From contig NZ_WRXN01000001.1 in the NCBI RefSeq assembly GCF_009758205.1, positions 682,001-746,000 of the forward strand: DNA of 64,000 nt, read 5' to 3'. Origin of the DNA: Chitinophaga tropicalis. GTDB lineage: Bacteria > Bacteroidota > Bacteroidia > Chitinophagales > Chitinophagaceae. The notes under the pieces are model-generated. The model searched no databases. It was not told where the DNA came from and saw nothing but the letters and a program-made list of their open reading frames with translations. Below are positions 1 to 7,825 of the stretch, piece by piece (the first letter of the stretch is position 1; each line of letters opens with the position of its first letter). The position numbers and the translations under genes are program-made.

Positions 1-155
1 CGCAGCATATCACCAAAGACCTGACTGACGAACAGTTCAATAAGATGATCGATGTATCGTTGGGAATGGCGCCACTTTGGGAAAACGCATTGGGTAAAGA
101 CTGGAAAGAGATCATGACCCGCGAAAAACTGCGCGCTTTATACGAGCAGCTATAA
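1..155 (+). CDS. Iron-containing alcohol dehydrogenase, C-terminal fragment (partial)
   Basis: The open frame enters from the left edge and ends at the TAA at 153-155, giving about 50 residues. The fragment ends in PLWENALGKDWKEIMT and REKLRALYEQL. This tail resembles the C-terminal helices of class III iron-dependent alcohol dehydrogenases, which reduce aldehydes or oxidise alcohols with NAD(P)H. No catalytic or metal-binding residue lies inside the window, so the family call rests on the tail pattern alone. A strong hairpin terminator follows about 80 bases downstream and is shared with the convergent MFS gene. Confidence 0.55.
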   Translation, partial: QHITKDLTDEQFNKMIDVSLGMAPLWENALGKDWKEIMTREKLRALYEQL

Positions 156-238
156 TTATATTTTTAGCCGCGTTTGTCACAACCAGCTCTGCGTCTGTCA
201 CAAAACATTCCCAGCCCCGCGCAGCGGACACACTATAC

Positions 239-275
239 AAAAAAACGCTTTTGCCGAAGGCAAAAGCGTTTTTTT
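239..275. terminator. Bidirectional intrinsic terminator, GCCGAAGGC family
   Basis: Perfect 17-base arms around a GAA loop, with an A-run on the left and a T-run on the right, so it can end transcription on both strands. It sits between the convergent alcohol dehydrogenase and MFS genes. It is one of nine similar hairpins in the window. Confidence 0.85.
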
Positions 276-288
276 GTGCAATTTCTTT

Positions 289-1515
289 TTAATGAAAAAA
301 CCTCCTTATAGGTACCCGCATCTGCACAAACCGCCACATCACCTGCAACCTGCGGTTATGATAAATAAACAACAGGTAAAAAGCAGCCAGCAGGGTTACA
401 AAAGCAGTAGCATAGAATGTGATCGGGAAGTATCTCGCATCATTATGATAAATGAAGGCGGAAAGATAAGCGCCCAGGCCTATACCAGCCTCCATAGAAA
501 TATACATAGTAGCCAGCGCCCTTCCTTTAAACTGGGGATGCCCCAGGTCAACCGTCCAGGCAGTAATAGCAGGAGAATTCAATCCTACGGAAATACCGTA
601 AATAACGGCAGCTGTCAGCATCATAGCCGGTGTACTGGCAATGGCCAGGATAAATACCGCCAGCGCCATGGTAATAGCAGATATCTTCAGCACCGGCACC
701 CTGCCGTGCTTATCAGATACCTTTCCTGCCAGTAAACGTATGCCTATAGATGCCGCTGTAAAGAAAGTAAAGAACAATCCCTTATTCTGAATACCCAGGT
801 AGGTACTGAAATCCGGTATGATAGTGAACAGTACGCCATAGCTGAGATAGGTCAGGAAGGTGATGATGACCGGGGCCAGCACCAGCGGCTCAAAGATCTC
901 ATGCCTTGATATTTTAAGTGCAGAAAAGCTGAAGCCCTGTTTATCTGCCAGCGTTTCTTTCATACCTCCTAACAGGATCACAACAGAAAGAAGGGCAAAC
1001 GCGGCAGATACCTGGAACATGACATGGATATTCCATATATGCGTGATCTGTCCGCCAATAGCCGGACCAATAGCCAGCCCTATAGTACTGAACAATCCAA
1101 CCATCCCCATTGCCTCCGCACGGCGGTGGGCAGGTACAATATCAGAAACATAAGCGGCAGTGCCGGTAGGCTTGAAGCCGGTAGAAAATCCATGAAAGAA
1201 ACGGAGCAGAAGAAAAGCGCCTACAGAACTCACCAAAGGATACAACAGGCTGCACACAACACATATTACAGACCCGAAAACCATTACAGGCACACGCCCT
1301 ATAGTATCTGTAAGTTTTCCGCTGAAGGGCCTTGACAAACCCGCCATCAGGGTAAAGAGAGCCAGTATGTAGCCTTTATAATCTTCGCCGCCCATTTGGG
1401 TAAGGTAGGCAGGCAATTCAGGGAGCAACATATTAAAGCTGGCAGAGAACAACGCATTGCTGAGACATAGCATGATAAAGTGGAAGGTATACACTCTTCC
1501 GGGCAACTGATCCAT
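289..1515 (-). CDS. MFS transporter
   Basis: A polytopic inner-membrane protein of about 408 residues with roughly twelve hydrophobic segments. This fits the major facilitator superfamily, secondary transporters driven by ion gradients. The loop after the second helix carries the MFS signature region (SGKLTDTIGRVPVM), and a related motif (GKVSDKHGRVPVL) recurs in the second half, as expected from the internal duplication of the fold. The general look is of the drug/metabolite efflux (DHA1) type, but the substrate cannot be read from sequence. I chose the ATG at 1513-1515 over a start five codons upstream because a TACCTTTG promoter element overlaps that extension. This leaves almost no leader. 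The gene is monocistronic and ends in the shared terminator at 239-275. Confidence 0.8.
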   Translation of the reverse strand: MDQLPGRVYTFHFIMLCLSNALFSASFNMLLPELPAYLTQMGGEDYKGYILALFTLMAGLSRPFSGKLTDTIGRVPVMVFGSVICVVCSLLYPLVSSVGAFLLLRFFHGFSTGFKPTGTAAYVSDIVPAHRRAEAMGMVGLFSTIGLAIGPAIGGQITHIWNIHVMFQVSAAFALLSVVILLGGMKETLADKQGFSFSALKISRHEIFEPLVLAPVIITFLTYLSYGVLFTIIPDFSTYLGIQNKGLFFTFFTAASIGIRLLAGKVSDKHGRVPVLKISAITMALAVFILAIASTPAMMLTAAVIYGISVGLNSPAITAWTVDLGHPQFKGRALATMYISMEAGIGLGAYLSAFIYHNDARYFPITFYATAFVTLLAAFYLLFIYHNRRLQVMWRFVQMRVPIRRFFH

Positions 1516-1519
1516 GCTG

Positions 1520-1527
1520 CAAAGGTA
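1520..1527 (-). promoter_or_regulatory. -7 promoter element (TACCTTTG) of the MFS gene
   Basis: It matches the Bacteroidota -7 consensus TAnnTTTG exactly, and only four bases separate it from the ATG. Transcription would start at or beside the start codon, implying a leaderless mRNA. No clear -33 element was identified. Confidence 0.55.
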
Positions 1528-1587
1528 CAATAAAAAAGCAGCACCACTACCGTAGCGCTGCTTTTGAATATCGTAAATAGTTAGTTA

Positions 1588-1731
1588 TTAGCGTTTAGCG
1601 TATCTGATGGCTGCGTACAGGAACATCGCTGCAAACAGGATAATAACGCCATAAGTCAGATAGTGAGCAAATTTATCTCCAGCCCTGTAGAATTCAGTAG
1701 TTTCTACGTTATTGATTACTTCAAGCAACAT
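1588..1731 (-). CDS. Small single-pass membrane protein, 47 aa, function unknown
   Basis: An ATG-started frame of 47 codons ends in TAA. The product has a charged N-terminal half (MLLEVINNVETTEFYRAGDK), one hydrophobic helix at about residues 25-42, and a short basic tail (RYAKR). This is the composition of a real single-pass membrane peptide with a positively charged cytoplasmic end. It lies between the MFS gene and the E1 gene on the same strand, 57 bases from the E1 stop region on one side and about 70 bases from the MFS start on the other. I do not recognise the family. A regulatory or assembly subunit of a membrane complex is possible but unsupported. Its short length is the main reason for doubt. 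Confidence 0.55.
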   Translation of the reverse strand: MLLEVINNVETTEFYRAGDKFAHYLTYGVIILFAAMFLYAAIRYAKR

Positions 1732-1816
1732 AAAAAGAATGTTTAATGATCCGGGACGCAAGTTAGGGCATTATGTTTAAAAATCCCAACAGTTTGTCTC
1801 TGTCTCTGCCGGCCAC

Positions 1817-3790
1817 TTAATAATCTACCAACTGCTGTACATCCCTATGCAACCTCGTCTTAGCCAGAAAATTCTTTTCCAGCCCCGCAGCAAAAGGCAC
1901 AGGCGTATCTAACCCCGCACACCTTATCACCGGCGCATCCAGCATCTGAAAACAATGCTGCGCTATCCACGCCGCAATCTCTCCACCCAACCCACCGGTC
2001 AAACTATCCTCATGCAACACCAGCACTTTCCCCGTAGCCGCCACAGCAATCCTGATAGCATCATAATCCAACGGAAGCAGCGTACGCAGGTCCAGGATAT
2101 AAACAGACAACTCAGGATGCTGCTGCACATATTCCAGCGCCCAATGCACCCCGCTGCCATAGGTAATGATACATATCTCATCACCCTCCTGTACCACTCT
2201 TGCTTTCCCTATTTCCGTCGTATAATAACTATCAGGCACCGGCCCGCTAATACTCCGGTAAAGCGCTTTATGCTCAAAATACAATACCGGGTTAGGATCT
2301 GCAAAAGCCGCCAGCAGTAAGCCCTTCGCATCCTCAGGCGTGGAAGGGTAAACTACTTTAAGACCAGGTACATGAGTGAACCATGCCTCATTACTCTGTG
2401 AATGGAACGGCCCCGCACCCACACCAGCCCCTGCGGGCAGACGTATCACCACATCGGCATGCTGCCCCCAGCGGTAATATATCTTCGCAAGATTATTAAC
2501 TATCTGGTTGAAACCGCAGGTCACAAAATCTGCAAACTGCATTTCTATCATACTCTTATATCCCATAATAGACAGCCCAAGTCCCGCACCCACAATAGCG
2601 CTTTCACAAAGCGGCGTATTTCTTACCCGCTCTTTCCCGAACTGAGCTGTAAAACCTTCAGTGATCTTAAAAGCCCCGCCATATTCCGCAATATCCTGTC
2701 CCATAAGCACCAGGTTAGGATGTTGTTCCATAGCCTGGCGCAGGCCATCAGAAATAGCATTGATGAAACGTTTCTCCGTAACCGGAGCAGATGCTGCTAC
2801 CGGCGGTGGAGCCGGAGCATAGATGTCATTTAGCTCTTCAGCAATGCTGACCGGCATGGCCGGTTCTGCCAGGGCAGTGGTTATATCCCTGTCTATTTCC
2901 TGCCGTATTGCCTCCCGGATAGTATTTATCCTCTCGTCATCCAGCAGATGAAGGTATTGCAGGAAAGATTCAAAATGCTTTACCGGATCTTCCTTAGCCC
3001 ATTCTTCCAGCAGGGCAGGAGGGATGTATTTGGTACCGCTGGCTTCCTCATGCCCCCGCATACGGAAGGTCATCGCCTCTATCAGGACAGGCTGCTGCTC
3101 CTGCAGGGCGTAACCTTTAGCTTCTTTGACGGCATGATAAACTTCCAGCAGGTTATTGCCGTTAATGCGCATTCCCCGCATACCATATCCTGCTGCACGT
3201 TGCACCAGCTGTTCACAATGGTACTGTTCAGAAACAGGGGTACTGAGCCCGTACCCGTTATTTTCTATCAGGAAAATGACCGGCAGCCCCCATACTGAAG
3301 CCACATTGAGAGCTTCGTGAAACTCTCCTTCACTGGTGCCCCCTTCGCCGGTAAATACAAGAGAGACCTTCTGTTCTGCATTCAGTTTATGCGCCAGGGC
3401 AATACCGTCTGCAACAGAAAGCTGAGGGCCCAGGTGAGAGATCATACCACATATGTGATGCGCCCTGCTGCCAAAATGAAAGGAGCGTTCCCTGCCTTTG
3501 CTATATCCCAGCGAACTGCCCTGCCATTGGTGGAACAGCCGCTGTAAAGGCATTTGCCTGGCAGTGAACACTCCCAGGTTACGGTGCAGGGGCAATATCC
3601 ACTCATCTGCCTCCAGCGCCAGCGTAGCGCCTACGGCAATAGCTTCCTGGCCAATGCCGGAAAACCATTTCGTGATTTTGCCCTGTCGCAGTAACAACAA
3701 CATTTTTTCTTCGACCAGCCGCGGGTAAAGAAGGGTTTTGTAAAAAGTCAGCAAGGCCTCGTCACTGATATGTGCACGATCAAAATACAT
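1817..3790 (-). CDS. Fused alpha/beta E1 component of a 2-oxoacid dehydrogenase complex
   Basis: A cytoplasmic thiamine-diphosphate enzyme of 657 residues that decarboxylates a 2-oxoacid and passes the acyl group to a lipoyl E2. The first half, about residues 10-320, is the E1-alpha domain and contains the ThDP/Mg binding stretch GEGGTSEGEFHEA...ENNGYGLSTPV. The second half, about 340-655, is the E1-beta (transketolase-like) domain with MGQDIAEYGGAFKIT and the C-terminal transketolase domain. Bacteroidota commonly carry such single-chain E1 proteins, annotated as branched-chain or pyruvate type. Substrate choice cannot be settled here, and no E2 or E3 gene is nearby. The frame extends to a TTG at 3803-3805, but the ATG at 3788-3790 is the better start. 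That leaves 11 bases to the upstream membrane-protein gene, so the two are probably co-transcribed. Confidence 0.88.
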   Translation of the reverse strand: MYFDRAHISDEALLTFYKTLLYPRLVEEKMLLLLRQGKITKWFSGIGQEAIAVGATLALEADEWILPLHRNLGVFTARQMPLQRLFHQWQGSSLGYSKGRERSFHFGSRAHHICGMISHLGPQLSVADGIALAHKLNAEQKVSLVFTGEGGTSEGEFHEALNVASVWGLPVIFLIENNGYGLSTPVSEQYHCEQLVQRAAGYGMRGMRINGNNLLEVYHAVKEAKGYALQEQQPVLIEAMTFRMRGHEEASGTKYIPPALLEEWAKEDPVKHFESFLQYLHLLDDERINTIREAIRQEIDRDITTALAEPAMPVSIAEELNDIYAPAPPPVAASAPVTEKRFINAISDGLRQAMEQHPNLVLMGQDIAEYGGAFKITEGFTAQFGKERVRNTPLCESAIVGAGLGLSIMGYKSMIEMQFADFVTCGFNQIVNNLAKIYYRWGQHADVVIRLPAGAGVGAGPFHSQSNEAWFTHVPGLKVVYPSTPEDAKGLLLAAFADPNPVLYFEHKALYRSISGPVPDSYYTTEIGKARVVQEGDEICIITYGSGVHWALEYVQQHPELSVYILDLRTLLPLDYDAIRIAVAATGKVLVLHEDSLTGGLGGEIAAWIAQHCFQMLDAPVIRCAGLDTPVPFAAGLEKNFLAKTRLHRDVQQLVDY

Positions 3791-3801
3791 TGTGTAAAAT
3801 A

Positions 3802-4152
3802 TCAATCATCAGCGCCTGTACCTGCCAGGCTATGCATTATACCACTTACAATAGTCAGCACCAGGCTGAATATCAATGCCCAGAAGAAACCATCTACTTT
3901 AAAGCCGGAAACGAGCTTCGATGCCAGCAGGATAATAATGGCGTTGATCACCAGCAGGAACAACCCCAGCGTCAGAATAGTAGCCGGAAGGGTCAGGATT
4001 ACCAAAACAGGTTTTACCAGCATGTTTAAGATAGCCAATACCAGTGCAAGCACAAGCGCAGTAATAAAATCCTTGATCCGTACACCAGGAAGAACATATG
4101 CGGTGAGCATTGCAGCCAGTGCTGTAACAAGCAGCCGGAGGAGAAAATTCAT
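3802..4152 (-). CDS. Phage holin family (superfamily IV) membrane protein, YvlD-like
   Basis: A 116-residue protein with four hydrophobic helices and the recurring pattern NMLVKPVLVILTLPATILTLGLFLLVINA, split here as NMLVKPVLVIL and TLPATILTLGLFLLVINA. This is typical of the four-TM holin-superfamily-IV (DUF360/YvlD) proteins. Despite the name, these are chromosomal inner-membrane proteins of unknown function and do not indicate a prophage. No other phage gene is nearby. The stop lies 11 bases before the E1 start on the same strand. Confidence 0.75.
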   Translation of the reverse strand: MNFLLRLLVTALAAMLTAYVLPGVRIKDFITALVLALVLAILNMLVKPVLVILTLPATILTLGLFLLVINAIIILLASKLVSGFKVDGFFWALIFSLVLTIVSGIMHSLAGTGADD

Positions 4153-4200
4153 AGCGATAATTTTCAGGGAAGGTAATAAATATAATAAAAATCAATCCCA

Positions 4201-4215
4201 CCGGCCGGAGGCCGG
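4201..4215. repeat. GC-rich mini-hairpin (CCGGCC-GGA-GGCCGG)
   Basis: Perfect 6-base arms with a GGA loop lie 11 bases from the hairpin at 4227-4269. It is one of a recurring set of GGCC-GCA-GGCC-like elements next to terminators in this window. Confidence 0.6.
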
Positions 4216-4226
4216 TTAAAACCCGT

Positions 4227-4269
4227 CTCAAAAAATTGCTTTCGCCGAAGGCGAAAGCAATTTTTTGAG
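4227..4269. terminator. Intrinsic terminator, GCCGAAGGC family
   Basis: Perfect 20-base arms around GAA, with A- and T-runs. It lies downstream of the isomerase-like gene (minus strand) and upstream of the holin-family gene, so it separates the two transcription units. Confidence 0.85.
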
Positions 4270-4288
4270 CAATTCTTTCATCCCTGCA

Positions 4289-5209
4289 TCACAGGAAATC
4301 ATCACTCTCCCTATACGCCTTAATCAAAGCCATTTCCCCCTCTTTCCCCGGAAAAGCATTCCCATGCTCCATACCCAATACTCCCTTGAATCCTTTTTTA
4401 TGCAGATGTTTGAAGATGTTCTTATAATTGATCTCGCCCGTAGTCGGTTCCTTACGGCCGGGATTATCTCCTATCTGGATGTAGGCAATTTCATCCCAGC
4501 ACATGTCCATTACCGGTATAAGGTTACCGGTATTACGCTGCATGTGGTAGATATCATATAGTATCTTACAGCTGGGACTGTTCACCGCCTTGCAGACCAT
4601 ATAGCTCTGTTCTGCCGTGCGGAGGAAAAGATCAGGGTTGTCACTCAGCGGTTCCAGCACCATGATCAGGCCCTGTTTCTCCAGGATAGCAGAACCCATG
4701 CGTAGGGCTTCTATCACATTGGCGGTTTGTATACCTATAGGCAGGTTGCGCTCAAAATAACCGGGTACAACCGTAGCCCATCTGGCGTTAACGCGTTTAG
4801 CCGTTTCCAGCGCCTTTGTGCATATGTTAACGAAGTTGTCTTTAAATTCCTGTTTGCCGGTGGCGAGAGATACCTTCCAGTTATCTCCGGCGTCTATCAC
4901 AAATACGCCCATCTGCATACCCAGCTTGCTCAGCAGGTTGCCTATCTTTTCCTGCATGGCCGGTTCCCGCTTCATCATGCCATTATCTTCTATGGCGCGG
5001 AAGCCCTGGTCATGCATGAACTTTATCTGGTCAAGAATATCATTGCCTCCGTTGTTTTTGAACATACCGTCATGTGGGGCATAGTTCAGATTGAAAGTCT
5101 TACCTGTCTGTTCCGGAGAAGGGTTTTGCTGTGCAGCGGCTGCGCTGCCAAATGCCAGGGTAGAGAGACCCGCCAGGGTACCCTGCTGAAGAAATTGTCT
5201 TCTTTCCAT
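4289..5209 (-). CDS. Exported hydroxypyruvate isomerase-like TIM-barrel protein
   Basis: A 306-residue member of the AP-endonuclease-2/sugar isomerase TIM-barrel family. The N-terminus MERRQFLQQGTLAGLSTLAF is a Tat-like signal (RRQFL then a hydrophobic run), so the enzyme is probably periplasmic. Barrel metal-site candidates are visible: the glutamate in MVLEPLSDN, YDIYHMQ, the IGDNPGRKEPTTGEINY stretch that is a hallmark of hydroxypyruvate isomerases, and GMEHGNAFPGKEGE near the end. True hydroxypyruvate isomerases are cytoplasmic. Exported relatives in Bacteroidota and Planctomycetes usually sit beside Gfo/Idh/MocA oxidoreductases and act on keto-sugars or glycosides. Here the gene is divergent from such an oxidoreductase operon across a 181-base gap. 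The precise substrate is unknown. Confidence 0.8.
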   Translation of the reverse strand: MERRQFLQQGTLAGLSTLAFGSAAAAQQNPSPEQTGKTFNLNYAPHDGMFKNNGGNDILDQIKFMHDQGFRAIEDNGMMKREPAMQEKIGNLLSKLGMQMGVFVIDAGDNWKVSLATGKQEFKDNFVNICTKALETAKRVNARWATVVPGYFERNLPIGIQTANVIEALRMGSAILEKQGLIMVLEPLSDNPDLFLRTAEQSYMVCKAVNSPSCKILYDIYHMQRNTGNLIPVMDMCWDEIAYIQIGDNPGRKEPTTGEINYKNIFKHLHKKGFKGVLGMEHGNAFPGKEGEMALIKAYRESDDFL

Positions 5210-5390
5210 AACGTTAATTAAAGGGTTGAGTGCATGAATAATTAAAAGTAGCAGGTTTTTGATTGGATTGCAAGCTCAATTCAGGCATTACACGCATGAA
5301 AAGTGTTAAAAACATTGCATTCCCAAACTGGATTTAATAAATTCACCACATTATCAAAATCTCTTTCCGGAAAATCTATTAATTATTGTT

Positions 5391-6362
5391 ATGAAAAACA
5401 GACTATTGGCGTTGCTGCTTGGAACTATGCTGGCTGATACAGCGTTCGGACAGGGATCTGCCTCCCCGCCCTTTACTGCGTATGCCGAAAAACTGCCGGG
5501 AACGGACCTTACCTTCAGAATGGTACCCATACCCGCAGGAGAAGTGACCCTGGGTAGCCCTGCCGGGGAAAAAGGCAGGAAAGAAAATGAAGGGCCTCAG
5601 AAAAAAGTGAAGATCGCCGCTTTCTGGATGGGAGCGAATGAAGTCACCTTCGAACAGTACGATGTCTATTCCGATCCTGAAAAAGACAAGACCCCTGTTC
5701 CCGATGGCATGACCCGTCCCAGCCCTCCCTACATTGACCTTACCCTTGGCATGGGAAAAATGGGCGGATATCCCGCCAACAGTATGAGCCAGTATGGAGC
5801 GCTGATGTATTGCCGCTGGCTATACGCCAAAACCGGCGTATTTTACCGCCTGCCAACAGAAGCGGAATGGGAGTATGCCTGCCGCGCAGGAACAACCACC
5901 GCTTACCCCTTTGGAAATGACGCCTCCCAGCTGAAAGACTATGCCTGGTTTGCCGGGAACAGTGATAACAAATATCACAAAGTGGGAGAGCTGAAACCCA
6001 ATGCCTGGGGCCTGTATGACATGCTGGGCAACGTAGCGGAATGGACGCTGGACCAGTACGACGATCAGTACCTGCAGCATGCAGCAGATACCGATCCGTG
6101 GAACAAACCAACCGCAAAAACACCCCGCACCATTAAAGGCGGCAATTACCAGGACGCAGCAGAAGCATTACGCAGCGCCAGCCGCCTGAAATCAGACATC
6201 AACTGGAACAAAAGAGATCCTCAGATCCCTAAAAGCTTCTGGTGGAACGCCGATGCGCCGTTTGTTGGCTTCCGGCTGGTACGGCCGCTGAAACAACCAA
6301 CAAAGGAAGAAGCAACGCTTTTCTTTGAAGAAGTAATAGATAAATATAAAGGAGCGAGATAA
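5391..6362 (+). CDS. Secreted SUMF1/formylglycine-generating-enzyme-fold protein lacking the active-site cysteines
   Basis: A 323-residue protein with a Sec signal peptide (cleavage after ...ADTAFG) followed by an FGE-sulfatase (SUMF1) domain from about residue 40. Landmarks are VPIPAGEVTLGS, FWMGANEVTFEQYD, YRLPTEAEWEYACRAGTT, WGLYDMLGNVAEWT, IKGGNYQDA and a C-terminal VGFRLVR. Aerobic formylglycine-generating enzymes use two cysteines near the C-terminal GFR motif to bind copper. None is present after the EWEYAC region, so sulfatase activation is unlikely and a binding or structural role is more likely. No sulfatase gene is in the window. The gene starts 55 bases before an oxidoreductase on the same strand and is probably in its operon. 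Confidence 0.85.
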   Translation: MKNRLLALLLGTMLADTAFGQGSASPPFTAYAEKLPGTDLTFRMVPIPAGEVTLGSPAGEKGRKENEGPQKKVKIAAFWMGANEVTFEQYDVYSDPEKDKTPVPDGMTRPSPPYIDLTLGMGKMGGYPANSMSQYGALMYCRWLYAKTGVFYRLPTEAEWEYACRAGTTTAYPFGNDASQLKDYAWFAGNSDNKYHKVGELKPNAWGLYDMLGNVAEWTLDQYDDQYLQHAADTDPWNKPTAKTPRTIKGGNYQDAAEALRSASRLKSDINWNKRDPQIPKSFWWNADAPFVGFRLVRPLKQPTKEEATLFFEEVIDKYKGAR

Positions 6363-6417
6363 TTAAAACCAGGTTTCAATATTCCCCCTACACAATTAAC
6401 ATTAAAAAACTTCTATC

Positions 6418-7755
6418 ATGCAACAGGAAGAATCAAAAGATTTCCACGGACAAAGCCGCAGGGACTTTGTTAAACAGTCCTCTATGCTGGCTGGCGGCAT
6501 GCTGGCAATGCCGGTACTCTCTCAGGCCAACTTCTTTTCCGGAGCAGACAACGTAATAAAAATAGCGCTGGTGGGCTGTGGCGGCCGCGGTACCGGAGCT
6601 GCCGTACAGGCGCTCAACACCAAAGCCAACGTACAGCTGGTGGCAATGGCGGATGCTTTTGCTGACAGGCTGGAAAACAGCTATAACGGTATTAAGGAAG
6701 AGCTGGCAGATAAAGCCTCCCGCGTTAACGTAAAACCAGAACATAAATTTGTTGGGTTTGACGCCTACCAGAAAGCTATAGCCCTGGCAGATGTCGTGAT
6801 CCTGGCCACACCGCCCGGATTCAGACCTATACACTTTGAAGAAGCCGTGAAACAGGGCAAACACGTCTTCATGGAAAAACCCGTAGCAACAGACCCTGCG
6901 GGAATCAAAAAAGTACTTGACGCTGCAGAAATAGCCAAAAGTAAAAAGCTGAACGTAGTAGTAGGACTGCAACGCAGGTACCAGGCCTCTTACCGCGAAC
7001 TGTATAAACGATTTAAAGACGGTATCATTGGTGATGTTGTTTCCATGCAGGTATGGTGGAACCAGGGATCCCTGTGGATAAAACCCCGCAAACCGGAGTA
7101 TACTGAAATGGAATACCAGATGCGCAACTGGTATTACTTCAACTGGCTCTGCGGAGATCATATCGTAGAACAGCATATTCATAATATAGATGTAGGTAAC
7201 TGGTTCATGAACGACTATCCCGTAACCGCTACAGGTATGGGGGGCCGCGCAGTACGCACCGGGAAAGATACCGGCGAGATCTTCGACCACCACTATGTGG
7301 AATACCGCTACGGTAACGGCGTGGTGATGAACAGCCAATGCCGCCACTGGAAAGACAGCGCCAGCCGCGTAGATGAAGAGATAGTGGGACTGAAGGGCAG
7401 GATCATCTGCGACCGTGGACTGATCCAGAACCATAAAGGAAAAGTGTTATACCAGTTTGACAAGACCAAAGAAAATCAGCCTTACCAGGCAGAACATGAT
7501 GAACTGTTTGCCGCTATTTCAAAAGGCGAATATAAATTCTGGGATGCCGAAAGGGCTGCCAAAACAACGCTGACAGCTATCATTGGCCGCATGGCCACTT
7601 ATTCCGGCCAGGTCATTCCGTTTGACAAAGCACTGCTCTCCGGTATTAACCTGCAGCCGGCCACCTACGCATTCGATGCACAGCCTCCTGTTGTGCCCGA
7701 TGCAGATGGTAACTATGCTTACGCAAAACCAGGCATTACTAGATATTTTAGCTGA
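6418..7755 (+). CDS. Exported Gfo/Idh/MocA family oxidoreductase
   Basis: A 445-residue NAD(P)-dependent sugar oxidoreductase. A Tat-type signal (QSRRDFVKQSSMLAGGMLAM) begins near residue 12. The Rossmann fold follows with VGCGGRGTGAAVQAL at about residue 50, then the family motif FMEKPVATDPAG with the conserved lysine at about residue 160. The C-terminal alpha/beta domain contains CGDHIVEQHIHNIDVGNWF, which carries the usual catalytic histidines. Exported members of this family probably keep their cofactor tightly bound and oxidise or epimerise sugars in the periplasm. Together with the SUMF1-fold gene upstream and the divergent TIM-barrel gene it forms a likely keto-sugar or glycoside-processing cluster. 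The substrate is unknown. Confidence 0.87.
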   Translation: MQQEESKDFHGQSRRDFVKQSSMLAGGMLAMPVLSQANFFSGADNVIKIALVGCGGRGTGAAVQALNTKANVQLVAMADAFADRLENSYNGIKEELADKASRVNVKPEHKFVGFDAYQKAIALADVVILATPPGFRPIHFEEAVKQGKHVFMEKPVATDPAGIKKVLDAAEIAKSKKLNVVVGLQRRYQASYRELYKRFKDGIIGDVVSMQVWWNQGSLWIKPRKPEYTEMEYQMRNWYYFNWLCGDHIVEQHIHNIDVGNWFMNDYPVTATGMGGRAVRTGKDTGEIFDHHYVEYRYGNGVVMNSQCRHWKDSASRVDEEIVGLKGRIICDRGLIQNHKGKVLYQFDKTKENQPYQAEHDELFAAISKGEYKFWDAERAAKTTLTAIIGRMATYSGQVIPFDKALLSGINLQPATYAFDAQPPVVPDADGNYAYAKPGITRYFS

Positions 7756-7788
7756 TGCGCTGTATATTGAGATATCGTTCATTTAAAA

Positions 7789-7812
7789 AGGAGGCTCCGG
7801 AAGGGGCCTCCT
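7789..7812 (+). terminator. Weak hairpin between the oxidoreductase and PBP4 genes
   Basis: AGGAGGC and GCCTCCT pair around a loop of about ten bases. There is no good T-run, so it may only attenuate transcription or protect the 3' end. Confidence 0.35.
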
Positions 7813-7825
7813 GCTTATAGGTAAT

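Noticed and set aside
3802..4152. A 'phage holin family' protein as evidence for a prophage.
   Set aside because: The four-TM superfamily IV proteins are normal chromosomal genes, and no other phage gene is nearby.
6433..7434. A 333-residue open frame on the minus strand inside the oxidoreductase gene.
   Set aside because: It is fully antisense to a well-supported Gfo/Idh/MocA gene, has no recognisable motif, and reflects codon bias of the real gene.
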